A stretch of 64,000 nt of DNA, taken from the NCBI RefSeq assembly GCF_946479965.1, contig NZ_CAMLHX010000016.1:14256-78255 (forward strand). The letters run 5' to 3'. Positions 15,467 to 24,492 of the stretch are shown here, in pieces. The notes beneath the pieces are model-generated. The model did no database searches. It worked only from the letters and a program-made list of their open reading frames with translations, and was not told the origin of the DNA. How positions within the stretch are numbered: the first letter of the stretch is position 1; every line of letters starts with the position of its first letter. This DNA comes from an uncultured Mucilaginibacter sp. (GTDB lineage Bacteria > Bacteroidota > Bacteroidia > Sphingobacteriales > Sphingobacteriaceae). A program made the translations under genes and the position numbers.

Positions 15467-18049
15467 CTAAACCAAATTACGGCCTGCATTAACAATGCCG
15501 TACACAGTCCGAATGATCAGTTTATCGTAAATCGCGTTCAGCTCTGCATCTTTAGAGTGATTTAAGCATTGCAAGGCATAATGCTGCACGATAACTAATG
15601 GCAATACAATACGCTCACGGATAGCGATAGAGCGCCTGTCAACCGGCGAATCCTGCATCAGCGCTTTGCTTTCGGTTAACTCAAGCAACAGTTCTTTGGT
15701 CAGTTCAAACTCGTCTTTTAGCTGTTTCCAAAAGGAGCCAAACTTTTTATCTTTTTCCAGATAGGCAGTTATCCTAAAGTCGGATTTCGACATAGACATC
15801 ACGCAGTTATCTATCATCGTACGGAAAAATCCCGACGTATGATATAGTGTTTTAACATCCTCCCAATTGCCCTCCGCTTTCATTTTTTTAAGCGCCGTAC
15901 CTACACCGTAAAAAGCAGGCACATTTTGTTTAAGCTGGCTCCACGATGTAACGAAGCTTATAGCACGCAAATCTTCCAGTTTAAGCGGTGCATCTGCATT
16001 ACGCTTGGTTGGGCGACTGCTGATGTTGATACGTGATAATAGTTTTAACGGACTGAATTTCTCCAGATACTCTACAAATAGCGGATCGGTACGCAGGGCC
16101 ATGAACATTTTATAGCTTTCATCGGCCATTGCAGATATTATCGACTTCTGATCGTCCTTTAAAATATCGCTGTTTTTAGGCTTTAAAGCCGATTGAACAC
16201 CTGCATTGATCAGCTGTTCTATATTGAACCTGGCCGTTTCAACCGAGCCATATTGCGAGCTAACGGTTTGGCCCTGTATAGTCAATTGGATATGCTCATT
16301 AGCTATCTCGCCACCCATTGACGCGTAAAAACGATGGGTTTTACCGCCGCCACGTGCAGGCGGGCCACCTCTGCCATCAAAAAAGCCCAGTTCAATTTTA
16401 TACTTGCGGGCCATGGCCGTAAGTTCAACCTTGGCTTTGTAGATAGACCAGTTGGCCATAATGTAGCCACCATCCTTGGTACTGTCAGAAAAACCAAGCA
16501 TAATGGTTTGGCAGTTACCACGGCGTTTTAAGTGCTCGCGATAGAACGGATGGGTATATAGGCGCTCCATTACTTCGGCAGCAACTTTAAGATCGTTCAC
16601 TGTTTCAAACAAAGGCATAAAATCAACGGTAAGCTCTTCGGCTTTCCATCCACTCCATAAAAACAGGTCTATCAACTGCAAAATATCCGATGCCTGCTGG
16701 CAGTTGCTGATAATAAAACGCTGACAGGCCTTTTGCCCATTGGCGTATTGGATCTTCTTCATCAGCCTGATGGTATTCAGGGTATCTTTTACCATATCGT
16801 CCGCATTATCCGGGCAAACGAAATAACGTTCGTTAAAGGTTAAAGCGGCCAGCTTTTGCTGCTCGTCCATCTCCGCATAACCTTGTGGCAAGCCCGTGTC
16901 TATGTTATCGGTAACATAACTAAGAACATCGCGCAGTATGCGGCTATCCTGCCTTATATCCAGCGTAGCGAAGAAACAGCCAAACAGGCGGATCTTACGT
17001 ATCAGGTCGTCAACAATATCAACAAACAGACTGTAATGGCTCTCTACTAAAGTTTTGCGGATAGAGCCTAACAGCTTCAGCATTTCGCCTTGCAGATCGC
17101 GGGCATCTTCTTTGGGCTTGTTAAAAGCATTTTCGTAAAGCAGCGTATCCAGTGTAGCAATGGTTTTTTCAATACCCCTGAAGGTGATACGGCGTTTCAA
17201 TAGCCTGAAATCGCGGTAATAACAACGGAATATAATTTGCCTTAACAGGTTGGCTACGTCGCGCGTGGTATCAGTAGTTACATTAGGGTTCCCGTCGCGG
17301 TCGCCGCCCGGCCAAAAGCCCAGTTCAAGTAGCTGGCTTCTGCGTATCTCATCAATATCAAACTCTTCCTCTAATTTTGATTGTATGTCGGCTATCGCAT
17401 GATAGAAGGTATTCTCTAAAAACCAAACCAGGCTAACGGCCTCGTCAACCGGCGTGGGCGATGTTTTATTAAAGAAGGGGGTTTTACCCAACTGCTGTAA
17501 TAAAACATCAATATTTTTAATATCGTTGGTTTTTAGGGCCTCAATCAGGTCGTTCATTATACCCAGAACCGAGCCCGGATAAAACTGCGTAGGGTGGGCC
17601 GTAAGCACCATCCTTAACGAAAAATTCTTTAGCTTGTCACTAATGTTGTCGCGCTGTTTGTCGCTGCCTGCAGCTTGTTGCAGTAAGCCCTGTAAGGTGC
17701 CTGTATCGTCCGTACGGCCCAGTTTGCTGAATGATGAATCTTCTATCGCATCAAAAAGCACTACCTGCCGCTCAATATATTGAATGAACCTAAATAAGCG
17801 GTTTAGCTGCTCCACATGGTCAATATCCGGAACATATTTTTTAAAGAATGACTCGATTATATGTGTTGGCGACTCCTCTTTTGCAGCACCCTTTTCGCAA
17901 TGCGAACTAAAAAAGGGCAGTAGTATACCTATCTCCTTTACCTGGTAAAACGGCAGGGTTTGGAAAAGGCTGTTATATAACTCAAAGCGCGTAACTACCT
18001 CACTGTTAAAGGCTGCTTCTCTTTGGCTGAGTTTCAAAGTTGACGACAT
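15467..18049 (-). CDS. ppc: Phosphoenolpyruvate carboxylase
   Basis: 860 residues from the ATG at 18049 (MSSTLKLSQREAAF). Fixes bicarbonate onto PEP to give oxaloacetate, refilling the TCA cycle. Catalytic motifs: VLTAHPTQ (active-site His), GFWPGGDRDGNPNV, GFSDSTKDGGY and the FFDGRGGPPARGGG loop. The C-terminus ends VNAGRNLV instead of the usual NTG ending of enterobacterial and plant enzymes. Single-gene unit, divergent from the FUSC gene. Confidence 0.96.
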   Translation of the reverse strand: MSSTLKLSQREAAFNSEVVTRFELYNSLFQTLPFYQVKEIGILLPFFSSHCEKGAAKEESPTHIIESFFKKYVPDIDHVEQLNRLFRFIQYIERQVVLFDAIEDSSFSKLGRTDDTGTLQGLLQQAAGSDKQRDNISDKLKNFSLRMVLTAHPTQFYPGSVLGIMNDLIEALKTNDIKNIDVLLQQLGKTPFFNKTSPTPVDEAVSLVWFLENTFYHAIADIQSKLEEEFDIDEIRRSQLLELGFWPGGDRDGNPNVTTDTTRDVANLLRQIIFRCYYRDFRLLKRRITFRGIEKTIATLDTLLYENAFNKPKEDARDLQGEMLKLLGSIRKTLVESHYSLFVDIVDDLIRKIRLFGCFFATLDIRQDSRILRDVLSYVTDNIDTGLPQGYAEMDEQQKLAALTFNERYFVCPDNADDMVKDTLNTIRLMKKIQYANGQKACQRFIISNCQQASDILQLIDLFLWSGWKAEELTVDFMPLFETVNDLKVAAEVMERLYTHPFYREHLKRRGNCQTIMLGFSDSTKDGGYIMANWSIYKAKVELTAMARKYKIELGFFDGRGGPPARGGGKTHRFYASMGGEIANEHIQLTIQGQTVSSQYGSVETARFNIEQLINAGVQSALKPKNSDILKDDQKSIISAMADESYKMFMALRTDPLFVEYLEKFSPLKLLSRINISSRPTKRNADAPLKLEDLRAISFVTSWSQLKQNVPAFYGVGTALKKMKAEGNWEDVKTLYHTSGFFRTMIDNCVMSMSKSDFRITAYLEKDKKFGSFWKQLKDEFELTKELLLELTESKALMQDSPVDRRSIAIRERIVLPLVIVQHYALQCLNHSKDAELNAIYDKLIIRTVYGIVNAGRNLV

Positions 18050-18245
18050 ACTGATATTTTTAAACAACAAAAAAATTGGCGAAAACACAAGCTCACCAAA
18101 TCGATGTGAATTTAAGTCAAATTACATTAAAATTGAAGGATTATTAAAAATAATAAGCAAATAATATTAATCTATGTAATAAAATATGACATAGATGTAA
18201 TTATTGTAAATTTGAATATAAGGCTTTTTTACCGAAATTTACCCG

Positions 18246-20390
18246 ATGCTAACCACCGATAAAGAGGTAAAAAGTTTTTTCTTTAGTCAGTACTTTTCTG
18301 ATGGGCTGCGTATGTCATTAGGCATACTTATCCCGGCGCTTACCCTGTTGCAGTTTGACAGGTTTGAGCAGGGGATAGCCCTATCCTTAGGCGCTGTTTG
18401 TATTTGCGTAACTGATAGTCCCGGGCCCATTCTGCATAAACGAAATGCCATGGCCATTGGCAACCTTTGTATGTTTATTGTGGCGCTTGCAACCGGTTTC
18501 GCCCGCTTTAATGTATATACATTGGCGTTGGAGGTTACTTTCTTTACCTTCTTGTTCTCCATGTTTACGGTGTATGGTAACCGCGCGGCATCTGTGGGTA
18601 CGGCTGCGCTGCTTATCATGATCTTTATGATAGACCGTGATTTAGAGCCTGGCCAGGTACTTAAATACGCAGGCAATATATTGGCCGGCGGTATATGGTA
18701 TATGGTGTTCAGCCTGGTGTTTTTCGGGATAAGGCCATACCGTGCGGCACAACAGGCTTTAGGCGAGAATATAGCCGATATTGTGAAGTTTTTACGTTTA
18801 AAGGCTGATTTTTACCTGCACGAAACTGATATAGAAGAGAACTACCGCAAGGTAATATCGCAACAAATAAAAGTTAGCGAACACCAGGACCTTGTGCGCG
18901 AGCTGCTGTTTAAAAGCCGCGTTATGGTACGCGAGTCGACCAATGCAAGCCGTATATTGGTGCTAACCTTTGTTGACCTGGTAGATATGTTCGACCATAT
19001 AATGGCCACACATTATGATTACCAGGCCATCCGCGATAAATTTGAGCATACAGGCGTACTCCCTCATATTGCAGAGTTGATACAAGAAATGGCCGACGAG
19101 TTGCAAAACGTGGGTTATATGGTATTGAGCAACAATCGGCATAAAAACCTGCGCAACTTTTTGCCCGAGCTTGACCAGCTTAAACAAAAAATTGATGCCA
19201 TTGGCAATGAAAAGGAAACAAGCACGCTTGTATTAAAGAAGGTGCTGATCAACCTGCGTGATCTGAACAAGGAAATAGAAAATATCTGGAACTATTATAA
19301 CTCCAGCTCATCAAAAATACTGATAGAGCAGCAAAACCGCCCGGCTGCAGAGCATTCAAAGTTTGTAACCCACCAGGATTATGATCCACGGATAATTTTG
19401 GATAACCTAACATTTCAATCAGGCGCATTTAAACATGCTTTAAGGGTATCATTAGTTTGTTTAATAGGTTTTGTTGCTGCGAAACTGCTGCCATTGGGTC
19501 ACCACAGCTATTGGATATTACTTACTATTATTGTGATTATGAAGCCCGGCTTCAGCCTGTCTAAACAGCGCAATTATCAGCGTTTATTAGGCACCATAGG
19601 CGGCGGCGTTATCGGTATATTGATACTCATGTTTATACCCAACAGCAATGTGCAGTTTGCATTAATGGTTGCCCTGATGATAGGGACATATAGCTTTATG
19701 CGCTTATATTATGTAGTCAGCGTTATATGTATGACGCCCTATGTACTGATCCTTTTTAAATTTTTGGGGATAGGTGGTTTTGATATTTTAGAAGAACGGA
19801 TACTGGATACTGCCATTGGCTCTGGTATAGCCATAATAGCCAGCTATCTTGCGTTCCCTACATGGGAGTTTGAACAAATAAAAAAAACACTGGCTGCTGC
19901 CATAGCCGCTAACACCTGGTACCTGGTAAAAGCGACGGAAAGCCTTACGGGAAAGCCCGTGCCATTGACAGAATATAAACTGGCCCGGAAGGACCTGTAC
20001 GTAAAATCTGCCAACCTATCGGCGGCGTTTGAGCGGATGACATCTGAACCGAAGAGCAAGCAGCGTAATATTAAGGATGTGCACAAATTTGTGGTGCTTA
20101 ACCATATTCTGTCATCCTATATAGCCACGGTAGCAGGGGAGGTTACTATTAAGCCCGATTACAAGGCGCGGCCCGAGGCGCTTAGATTGATAAGGAAGAG
20201 TTTGGCGCTGTTAAACGAGTCTGTTAAAAAGTTAGGGGGCACTAAGGTTGAGTTTTACGACGATAAAACCACCTTGCTTTTAGAGGAAAAACCCGGTACC
20301 GTGAACGACGCCCTGCTTAAAGAGCAACTGGAATTTATTAATAAGATAAGCGTTGATATTACTAAGGTTACCGATGCGGTGCTGAAGTAG
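18246..20390 (+). CDS. FUSC/YccS-family membrane protein
   Basis: 714 residues. Two membrane blocks of about six helices each (residues about 20-165 and 395-530) around a cytoplasmic helical region, then a long soluble tail: the duplicated FUSC/aromatic-acid-exporter layout. The second block shows HHSYWILLTIIVIMKPGFSLSKQRNYQRLLGTIGGG, the signature of the family. Probably an efflux protein; substrate unknown. A short inverted repeat (ATCTATGT...ACATAGAT, 18170-18196) lies in the 196-bp divergent gap with ppc. Confidence 0.92.
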   Translation: MLTTDKEVKSFFFSQYFSDGLRMSLGILIPALTLLQFDRFEQGIALSLGAVCICVTDSPGPILHKRNAMAIGNLCMFIVALATGFARFNVYTLALEVTFFTFLFSMFTVYGNRAASVGTAALLIMIFMIDRDLEPGQVLKYAGNILAGGIWYMVFSLVFFGIRPYRAAQQALGENIADIVKFLRLKADFYLHETDIEENYRKVISQQIKVSEHQDLVRELLFKSRVMVRESTNASRILVLTFVDLVDMFDHIMATHYDYQAIRDKFEHTGVLPHIAELIQEMADELQNVGYMVLSNNRHKNLRNFLPELDQLKQKIDAIGNEKETSTLVLKKVLINLRDLNKEIENIWNYYNSSSSKILIEQQNRPAAEHSKFVTHQDYDPRIILDNLTFQSGAFKHALRVSLVCLIGFVAAKLLPLGHHSYWILLTIIVIMKPGFSLSKQRNYQRLLGTIGGGVIGILILMFIPNSNVQFALMVALMIGTYSFMRLYYVVSVICMTPYVLILFKFLGIGGFDILEERILDTAIGSGIAIIASYLAFPTWEFEQIKKTLAAAIAANTWYLVKATESLTGKPVPLTEYKLARKDLYVKSANLSAAFERMTSEPKSKQRNIKDVHKFVVLNHILSSYIATVAGEVTIKPDYKARPEALRLIRKSLALLNESVKKLGGTKVEFYDDKTTLLLEEKPGTVNDALLKEQLEFINKISVDITKVTDAVLK

Positions 20391-20412
20391 GGGTGTTAGC
20401 TAACGAAGAAAA

Positions 20413-20820
20413 TTAATCAATTATTTTTGCCAGGTCGCGGTAAACCAACGTTGGTTCACCATTGGTATTAATAATATCCAGCTGCAGGTCTTTCAATTCA
20501 GCACCGTGATAGCTTATGCCTTTAGTGCGCTTAATTCCTTCCAACTTATTCCAGCTATTGATCAAAACCAAGCTTTTCGCATATATGCCACTGCCGCTAA
20601 TGTCTACTTTCATATAGTTTTTGTCGGCAATGGTTGTTAAACCCTCAAAGTTGAAAGTGAGGTTTACGGTACCCTTATCCAAAAATTGTCTGATCAGCTC
20701 TTTTTTGTATTGTATTGATGATGGATCAAGTGTCGCAAAAATATTATTTGTATTAATTGACTTACACGATGATGCGAGTATTGCGCAACTAATAGCGGCA
20801 ACAATTATAGAACTTTTCAT
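20413..20820 (-). CDS. Small hypothetical lipoprotein
   Basis: 135 residues with an SpII signal (ILASSC, Cys 19) and a beta-rich mature part (TVNLTFNFEGLTTIADKNYMKVDISGSGIYAKSLVLI). Family not recognised. It is convergent with the FUSC gene (22 bp between stops) and downstream of the HAD gene on the same strand. Confidence 0.75.
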   Translation of the reverse strand: MKSSIIVAAISCAILASSCKSINTNNIFATLDPSSIQYKKELIRQFLDKGTVNLTFNFEGLTTIADKNYMKVDISGSGIYAKSLVLINSWNKLEGIKRTKGISYHGAELKDLQLDIINTNGEPTLVYRDLAKIID

Positions 20821-20881
20821 GATGATCAGGTTTTAATTATATGCAATATAGGGTTTTTCTATTGACCTGACTACATGCCAA

Positions 20882-21514
20882 CTACAACAATCCATTTGCT
20901 TTAAAAAACTGTTGAATATTATCGGGCTCAGTCATTAAATACGTTTGGATCCCTAATTTTTTAGCAACTTCCAAATGCTGCGGACTATCATCAATAAAGA
21001 GTGTTTCGGCAGGGTTTAGGTTGTTTTCCTGTAATATCTGTTCAAATATTTCGACATCGGGTTTACGTTTACCCACCAGGTGCGAGTAGTAAAGCTTTTC
21101 AAACAGATCATCATTATTCTCCATCCCAAACTCCGACTTTAAATATTGGTGCACGTAATCATAATGAATGGCGTTAATATTACTCAGCAAAAAAGTGCGG
21201 TATTTGCCCTTTAATTGCGCCAATAGCTCATGGTTTCCCTTGGGAATGCCCACAAAAATAGCGTTCCAGGCATCATCAATCTGCTGGTCGGTGAGTTCTG
21301 GTTTTTTTGTCAGTTCCCTTATCCGGTCTCTGAAGGCTTCGGGTGTTATCTGCCCACGTTCCAAGGCGTTAAAAACATCGTCCTGTTGGCGGTGTCCATA
21401 AAATTCGTGCGCGTTGGTAATGCCCAGCTGTTGCCAGGCTTCGGCTACCTTGTTAAAATCTATTTGGTAGATGACGTTGCCGTAATCAAAAATTATATTT
21501 TTTATATTATTCAT
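20882..21514 (-). CDS. HAD-family phosphatase (YihX-like)
   Basis: 210 residues. Motif I is IIFDYGNVIYQID, the FDxGNV variant of YihX-like haloacid-dehalogenase hydrolases; motif II is FLLSNINAIHYDY; motif III KRKPDVEIF; motif IV FIDDSPQHLEVAKKLG. Cytoplasmic phosphatase, probably for a sugar phosphate such as glucose-1-phosphate in the characterised homologue. Likely upstream gene of a two-gene unit with the small lipoprotein. Confidence 0.92.
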   Translation of the reverse strand: MNNIKNIIFDYGNVIYQIDFNKVAEAWQQLGITNAHEFYGHRQQDDVFNALERGQITPEAFRDRIRELTKKPELTDQQIDDAWNAIFVGIPKGNHELLAQLKGKYRTFLLSNINAIHYDYVHQYLKSEFGMENNDDLFEKLYYSHLVGKRKPDVEIFEQILQENNLNPAETLFIDDSPQHLEVAKKLGIQTYLMTEPDNIQQFFKANGLL

Positions 21515-21628
21515 AACAAGTAAAGGCTACCAATAAAGCAGTATTATTTGGCGCAAAAATATAATTATTTAATTAAGTGGATGTTAGGAGGGAACCATTA
21601 AAAAAAGGAATTTTTAAATAAATACGCT

Positions 21629-21658
21629 TTGTAATATGAAGGTAAAGTCGTAAAATTG
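21629..21658 (+). promoter_or_regulatory. Promoter of tRNA-Met
   Basis: TTG at 21629-21631 and TAAAATTG at 21651-21658, 19 bp apart, close to the Bacteroidota -33/-7 pattern and 26 bp upstream of the tRNA. Confidence 0.55.
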
Positions 21659-21684
21659 CAGCCTGAAATTTAACAGATTTCATT

Positions 21685-21758
21685 GCGCCTATAGCTCAGT
21701 TGGTTAGAGTAGAAGACTCATAATCTTTTGGTCCCTGGTTCGAGCCCAGGTGGGCGCA
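21685..21758 (+). tRNA. tRNA-Met (anticodon CAT)
   Basis: Full cloverleaf: acceptor GCGCCTA/TGGGCGC, D-arm GCTC/GAGT, anticodon arm GAAGA-CTCATAA-TCTTT with CAT at 21719-21721, T-arm CCTGG-TTCGAGC-CCAGG, discriminator A. CCA is not encoded. 74 bases. An initiator is unlikely because the first pair is a normal G-C; a lysidine-modified tRNA-Ile2 cannot be excluded by eye. The mobile-element relic starts within 300 bp downstream, so the tRNA may be its old integration site. Confidence 0.93.
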
Positions 21759-21785
21759 CAAAATGCCATTTTTGACTCTGTAAAG

Positions 21786-21820
21786 CCCTGTAAATCAACT
21801 ATTTACAGGGTTTTTATTTT
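21786..21820 (+). terminator. Terminator after tRNA-Met
   Basis: 10-bp perfect stem (CCCTGTAAAT/ATTTACAGGG), 5-base loop, then a T-rich run. Confidence 0.9.
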
Positions 21821-21848
21821 TGATAATCCTTCTGGGTATATCGTTTCT

Positions 21849-21995
21849 GAGACCAAAATGGCTACCTGAAATTTGTTTTTACTTTTGGTCTCCGAAATGT
21901 TCTAACAGTTTGCAATACAGTTATTTAGTTCAATAATATATGTGCTTAAAAGAACTGGAAAAAGACGGGTTCATGTGCCAGGTTGGAGACCAAAA
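21849..21995. repeat. GAGACCAAAA repeats between tRNA-Met and the element relic
   Basis: GAGACCAAAA occurs at 21849-21858 and 21986-21995, and as its reverse complement at 21883-21892. Such repeats near a tRNA could be arm-type integrase sites or remains of an att site. No integrase gene is present. Confidence 0.5.
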
Positions 21996-22044
21996 TCAAG
22001 CGATCATTGGTAGTGATCAATCATTTATTCAATAAAAACTGTAA

Positions 22045-22547
22045 AAAGATAAAAACATCACAGTCGCAGAAGTGATCATGAATATTGTCGGCAACATTGT
22101 TTGCGGCCAGGTTACCGGTAATACCCCCAAAGAGCTATCGGAACGTTTCGGCAAGATCAACCAGCAAAAAGAAAGCGTCTCTATCACCAGCAGCGATACT
22201 TCGGTCAGCCGTTCCACACAATTAGATTATGCAATACCCGCGTCTAAAATAGCAAGTTTATCATCAGGTGAATTCGTCGGCATGGTTGCTGATGACCCGC
22301 GAACAATATCGGCCTCAAAACTTTCCATTGTGAAATCCAAAATGACCACGAAGCCATCGTTCGGGAAGAAGCAGGTTATAGGAAATACCGTCCGCGCGAA
22401 AGAAACGTCAATCCCAATAAAGTGTTGATGAATTACCAGCGCATCAAGGAAGACATCCCAAATGTGGTAGCGGCCGTCACGGGTCAACAGACTTATCCAC
22501 AACCATTGCAGCACCTCTTAACGTTCACTACATTCGCCAAGACCATT
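22045..22547 (+). pseudogene. traG: traG remnant: C-terminal part of a conjugative coupling protein, frameshifted
   Basis: Reading from 22045 gives NITVAEVIMNIVGNIV, then CGQVTGNTPKELSERFGKI, STQLDYAIPASKIASLSSGEFVGMVADDP: the C-terminal part of the TraG/VirD4-type coupling ATPase of Bacteroidota conjugative transposons. At the CCC run 22296-22298 the frame is lost; restoring one C continues as ANNIGLKTFHCEIQNDHEAIV and later NPNKVLMNYQRIKEDI in the next frame. The Walker A and B region is missing and a stop (22042) precedes the fragment, so this is a dead 5'-truncated relic. The corrected frame has no stop before the topB ATG. Confidence 0.85.
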
Positions 22548-24335
22548 ATGAAAGTTATTATAGCCGAGAAACCATCCGTCGGGCGCGAGATCGCAAAAGT
22601 ATTTGGGGCAACCACCAAGCATGACGGTTACCTGGAGGGCAAGGGTTATACCTTTACCTGGGCGTTCGGCCACCTCTTGCAATTGGCGGCTCCGCAGGAA
22701 TATGGTTATTATGGCTGGAGTGTGCAGAACCTTCCGATGTTGCCCGGCAAGTTCAAATTGTCATTGCGTAAAAAAGACGGGAAGGACGATCTGGGTGCTA
22801 AAAAGCAACTGGACATTATCAGGAAACTATTTGATGAAGCTACCGAGATCATCGTCGCGACGGATGCCGGGCGGGAAGGCGAACTCATTTTTCGTTATAT
22901 CTATTACTATCTAAAGTGTAGGAAGCCTTTTAAACGGTTGTGGATTTCATCGCAAACAGATGAAGCGATCAAAGAAGGCTTCCGGAATTTAAAACCGGGC
23001 AGTGACTACGATACCTTATTCAATTCAGCGCATTGCCGTTCGCAGTCGGACTGGCTGGTTGGTATGAACGCGACGCAAGCCTTGAGTTTGGCCTCGGGTA
23101 ATAAAGGCGTGTTATCGTTGGGACGGGTACAAACCCCGACGCTGGCAATGATCTGTGCTCGTTATCTCGAAAACAAGAACTTCGTTCCGCAGCTGTATTA
23201 CCAGGTCGCGATACAACCGGATAAAGATCGGCAACCTTTTCGGGCGATTTCTGAAAAGAGTTATAAAACCAGGGAAGAAGCGCAGGCGATATTGGATGTT
23301 GTAGAGGCTACCGGCAATATTTTAAACGTCGAAGCCAAACCCCGTAAAGAGCCACCACCTTTATTACATGATCTGAGTAGTTTGCAGCAGGAAGCCAATA
23401 AGCGTAAGGGCTTTACGGCTGACCAAACACTGGGCTTATTGCAGAATTTATACGAAAGCAAATTAGTCACCTATCCACGTACCGGTAGCCGTTATATAGG
23501 TGATGATGTATATGCAGAGGTGCCGGCTCTCATTGCCAAATTAACAGATCATCCAACTTTTGGCAAACAAGCAACGGCTTTGTCCGGCGCTAAACTCAGC
23601 AAGCGTAGCGTAAACGCCAAAAAAGTCACGGATCACCATGCCGTACTGACGACTGGCGTCGCGCCATACCAATTGACACCCGATCAACAAGCGGTTTACG
23701 ATATGGTGGCCGGGCGAATGCTCGAAGCCTTTCACCAGGATTGTATTAAGGAGATCACAAAAATTACCGTTATGTCAGGATCGAAATTTATGGCTAGCGG
23801 GACCGTCATTCAAACACCAGGTTGGCGCGCAGTTTTCAATGATAAGGATGAGGAAAAGCAAGACGAGGAAAACACCACTTTACCCAAAGTGATACAAGGC
23901 GAAGACCTGCCGATATTGAACAAAGCGGTGCTGGAAAAGCAAACCAAGCCGAAGCCGCTTTACAATGAAGCCAGTTTATTAAAAGCGCTGGAAACCGCCG
24001 GCAAAGAGATTGAAGACGAGGAATTGCGGGAAGCTATGAAAGAAAGCGGCCTAGGCACACCGGCTACCCGCGCCGCGATCATTGAAACGCTGTTGACCAG
24101 GAAGTATATCATCCGTGAAAAGAAGAATTTAGTACCCACAGAAACCGGATTATCCGTTTACGAGATTGTCAAAAATCAACGTATTGCGCAGGCCGAACTT
24201 ACCGGAAACTGGGAAAAACGATTAGAGGAGATCCGCAGCGGCGCTTCGGTCAATGACTTTCAGGAAGAGATTAAGGTCTACACCCGGACTATTACGCAGG
24301 AATTATTGCAATCCGGCAAAGCCATGAAGATTTAA
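22548..24335 (+). CDS. topB: DNA topoisomerase III (conjugative-element type)
   Basis: 595 residues from the ATG at 22548 (MKVIIAEKPSVGREIAKVFGA); the frame is open further upstream only because it is in phase with the traG tail. Toprim domain: IIAEKPS, then the acidic TDAGREGEL. SQSDWLVGMNATQAL and the catalytic Tyr in LVTYPRTGSRYI (Y309) mark a type IA enzyme; GLGTPATRAAIIE follows. The C-terminal zinc-ribbon tail of many element-borne TopB proteins is absent; the protein stops at QSGKAMKI. Relaxes or decatenates DNA during transfer. It is the only intact element backbone gene seen. Confidence 0.93.
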   Translation: MKVIIAEKPSVGREIAKVFGATTKHDGYLEGKGYTFTWAFGHLLQLAAPQEYGYYGWSVQNLPMLPGKFKLSLRKKDGKDDLGAKKQLDIIRKLFDEATEIIVATDAGREGELIFRYIYYYLKCRKPFKRLWISSQTDEAIKEGFRNLKPGSDYDTLFNSAHCRSQSDWLVGMNATQALSLASGNKGVLSLGRVQTPTLAMICARYLENKNFVPQLYYQVAIQPDKDRQPFRAISEKSYKTREEAQAILDVVEATGNILNVEAKPRKEPPPLLHDLSSLQQEANKRKGFTADQTLGLLQNLYESKLVTYPRTGSRYIGDDVYAEVPALIAKLTDHPTFGKQATALSGAKLSKRSVNAKKVTDHHAVLTTGVAPYQLTPDQQAVYDMVAGRMLEAFHQDCIKEITKITVMSGSKFMASGTVIQTPGWRAVFNDKDEEKQDEENTTLPKVIQGEDLPILNKAVLEKQTKPKPLYNEASLLKALETAGKEIEDEELREAMKESGLGTPATRAAIIETLLTRKYIIREKKNLVPTETGLSVYEIVKNQRIAQAELTGNWEKRLEEIRSGASVNDFQEEIKVYTRTITQELLQSGKAMKI

Positions 24336-24492
24336 GCTTATTCAGTTATCGGGCGGCTTTAACAAATACCCGAAATATATAATTAACCTGATAAGATTAA
24401 TAGAAAAGTCAATGAATAATATTTGCAGGGTTCGGCATCTTTAATCTACTTTAGTGTTTCAATTCGATTAGTCTTTATCAATTAACATTAAT

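Noticed and set aside
18050..18088. Upstream start for ppc
   Set aside because: The additional 13 hydrophobic residues do not fit a cytoplasmic enzyme; the ATG at 18049 does.
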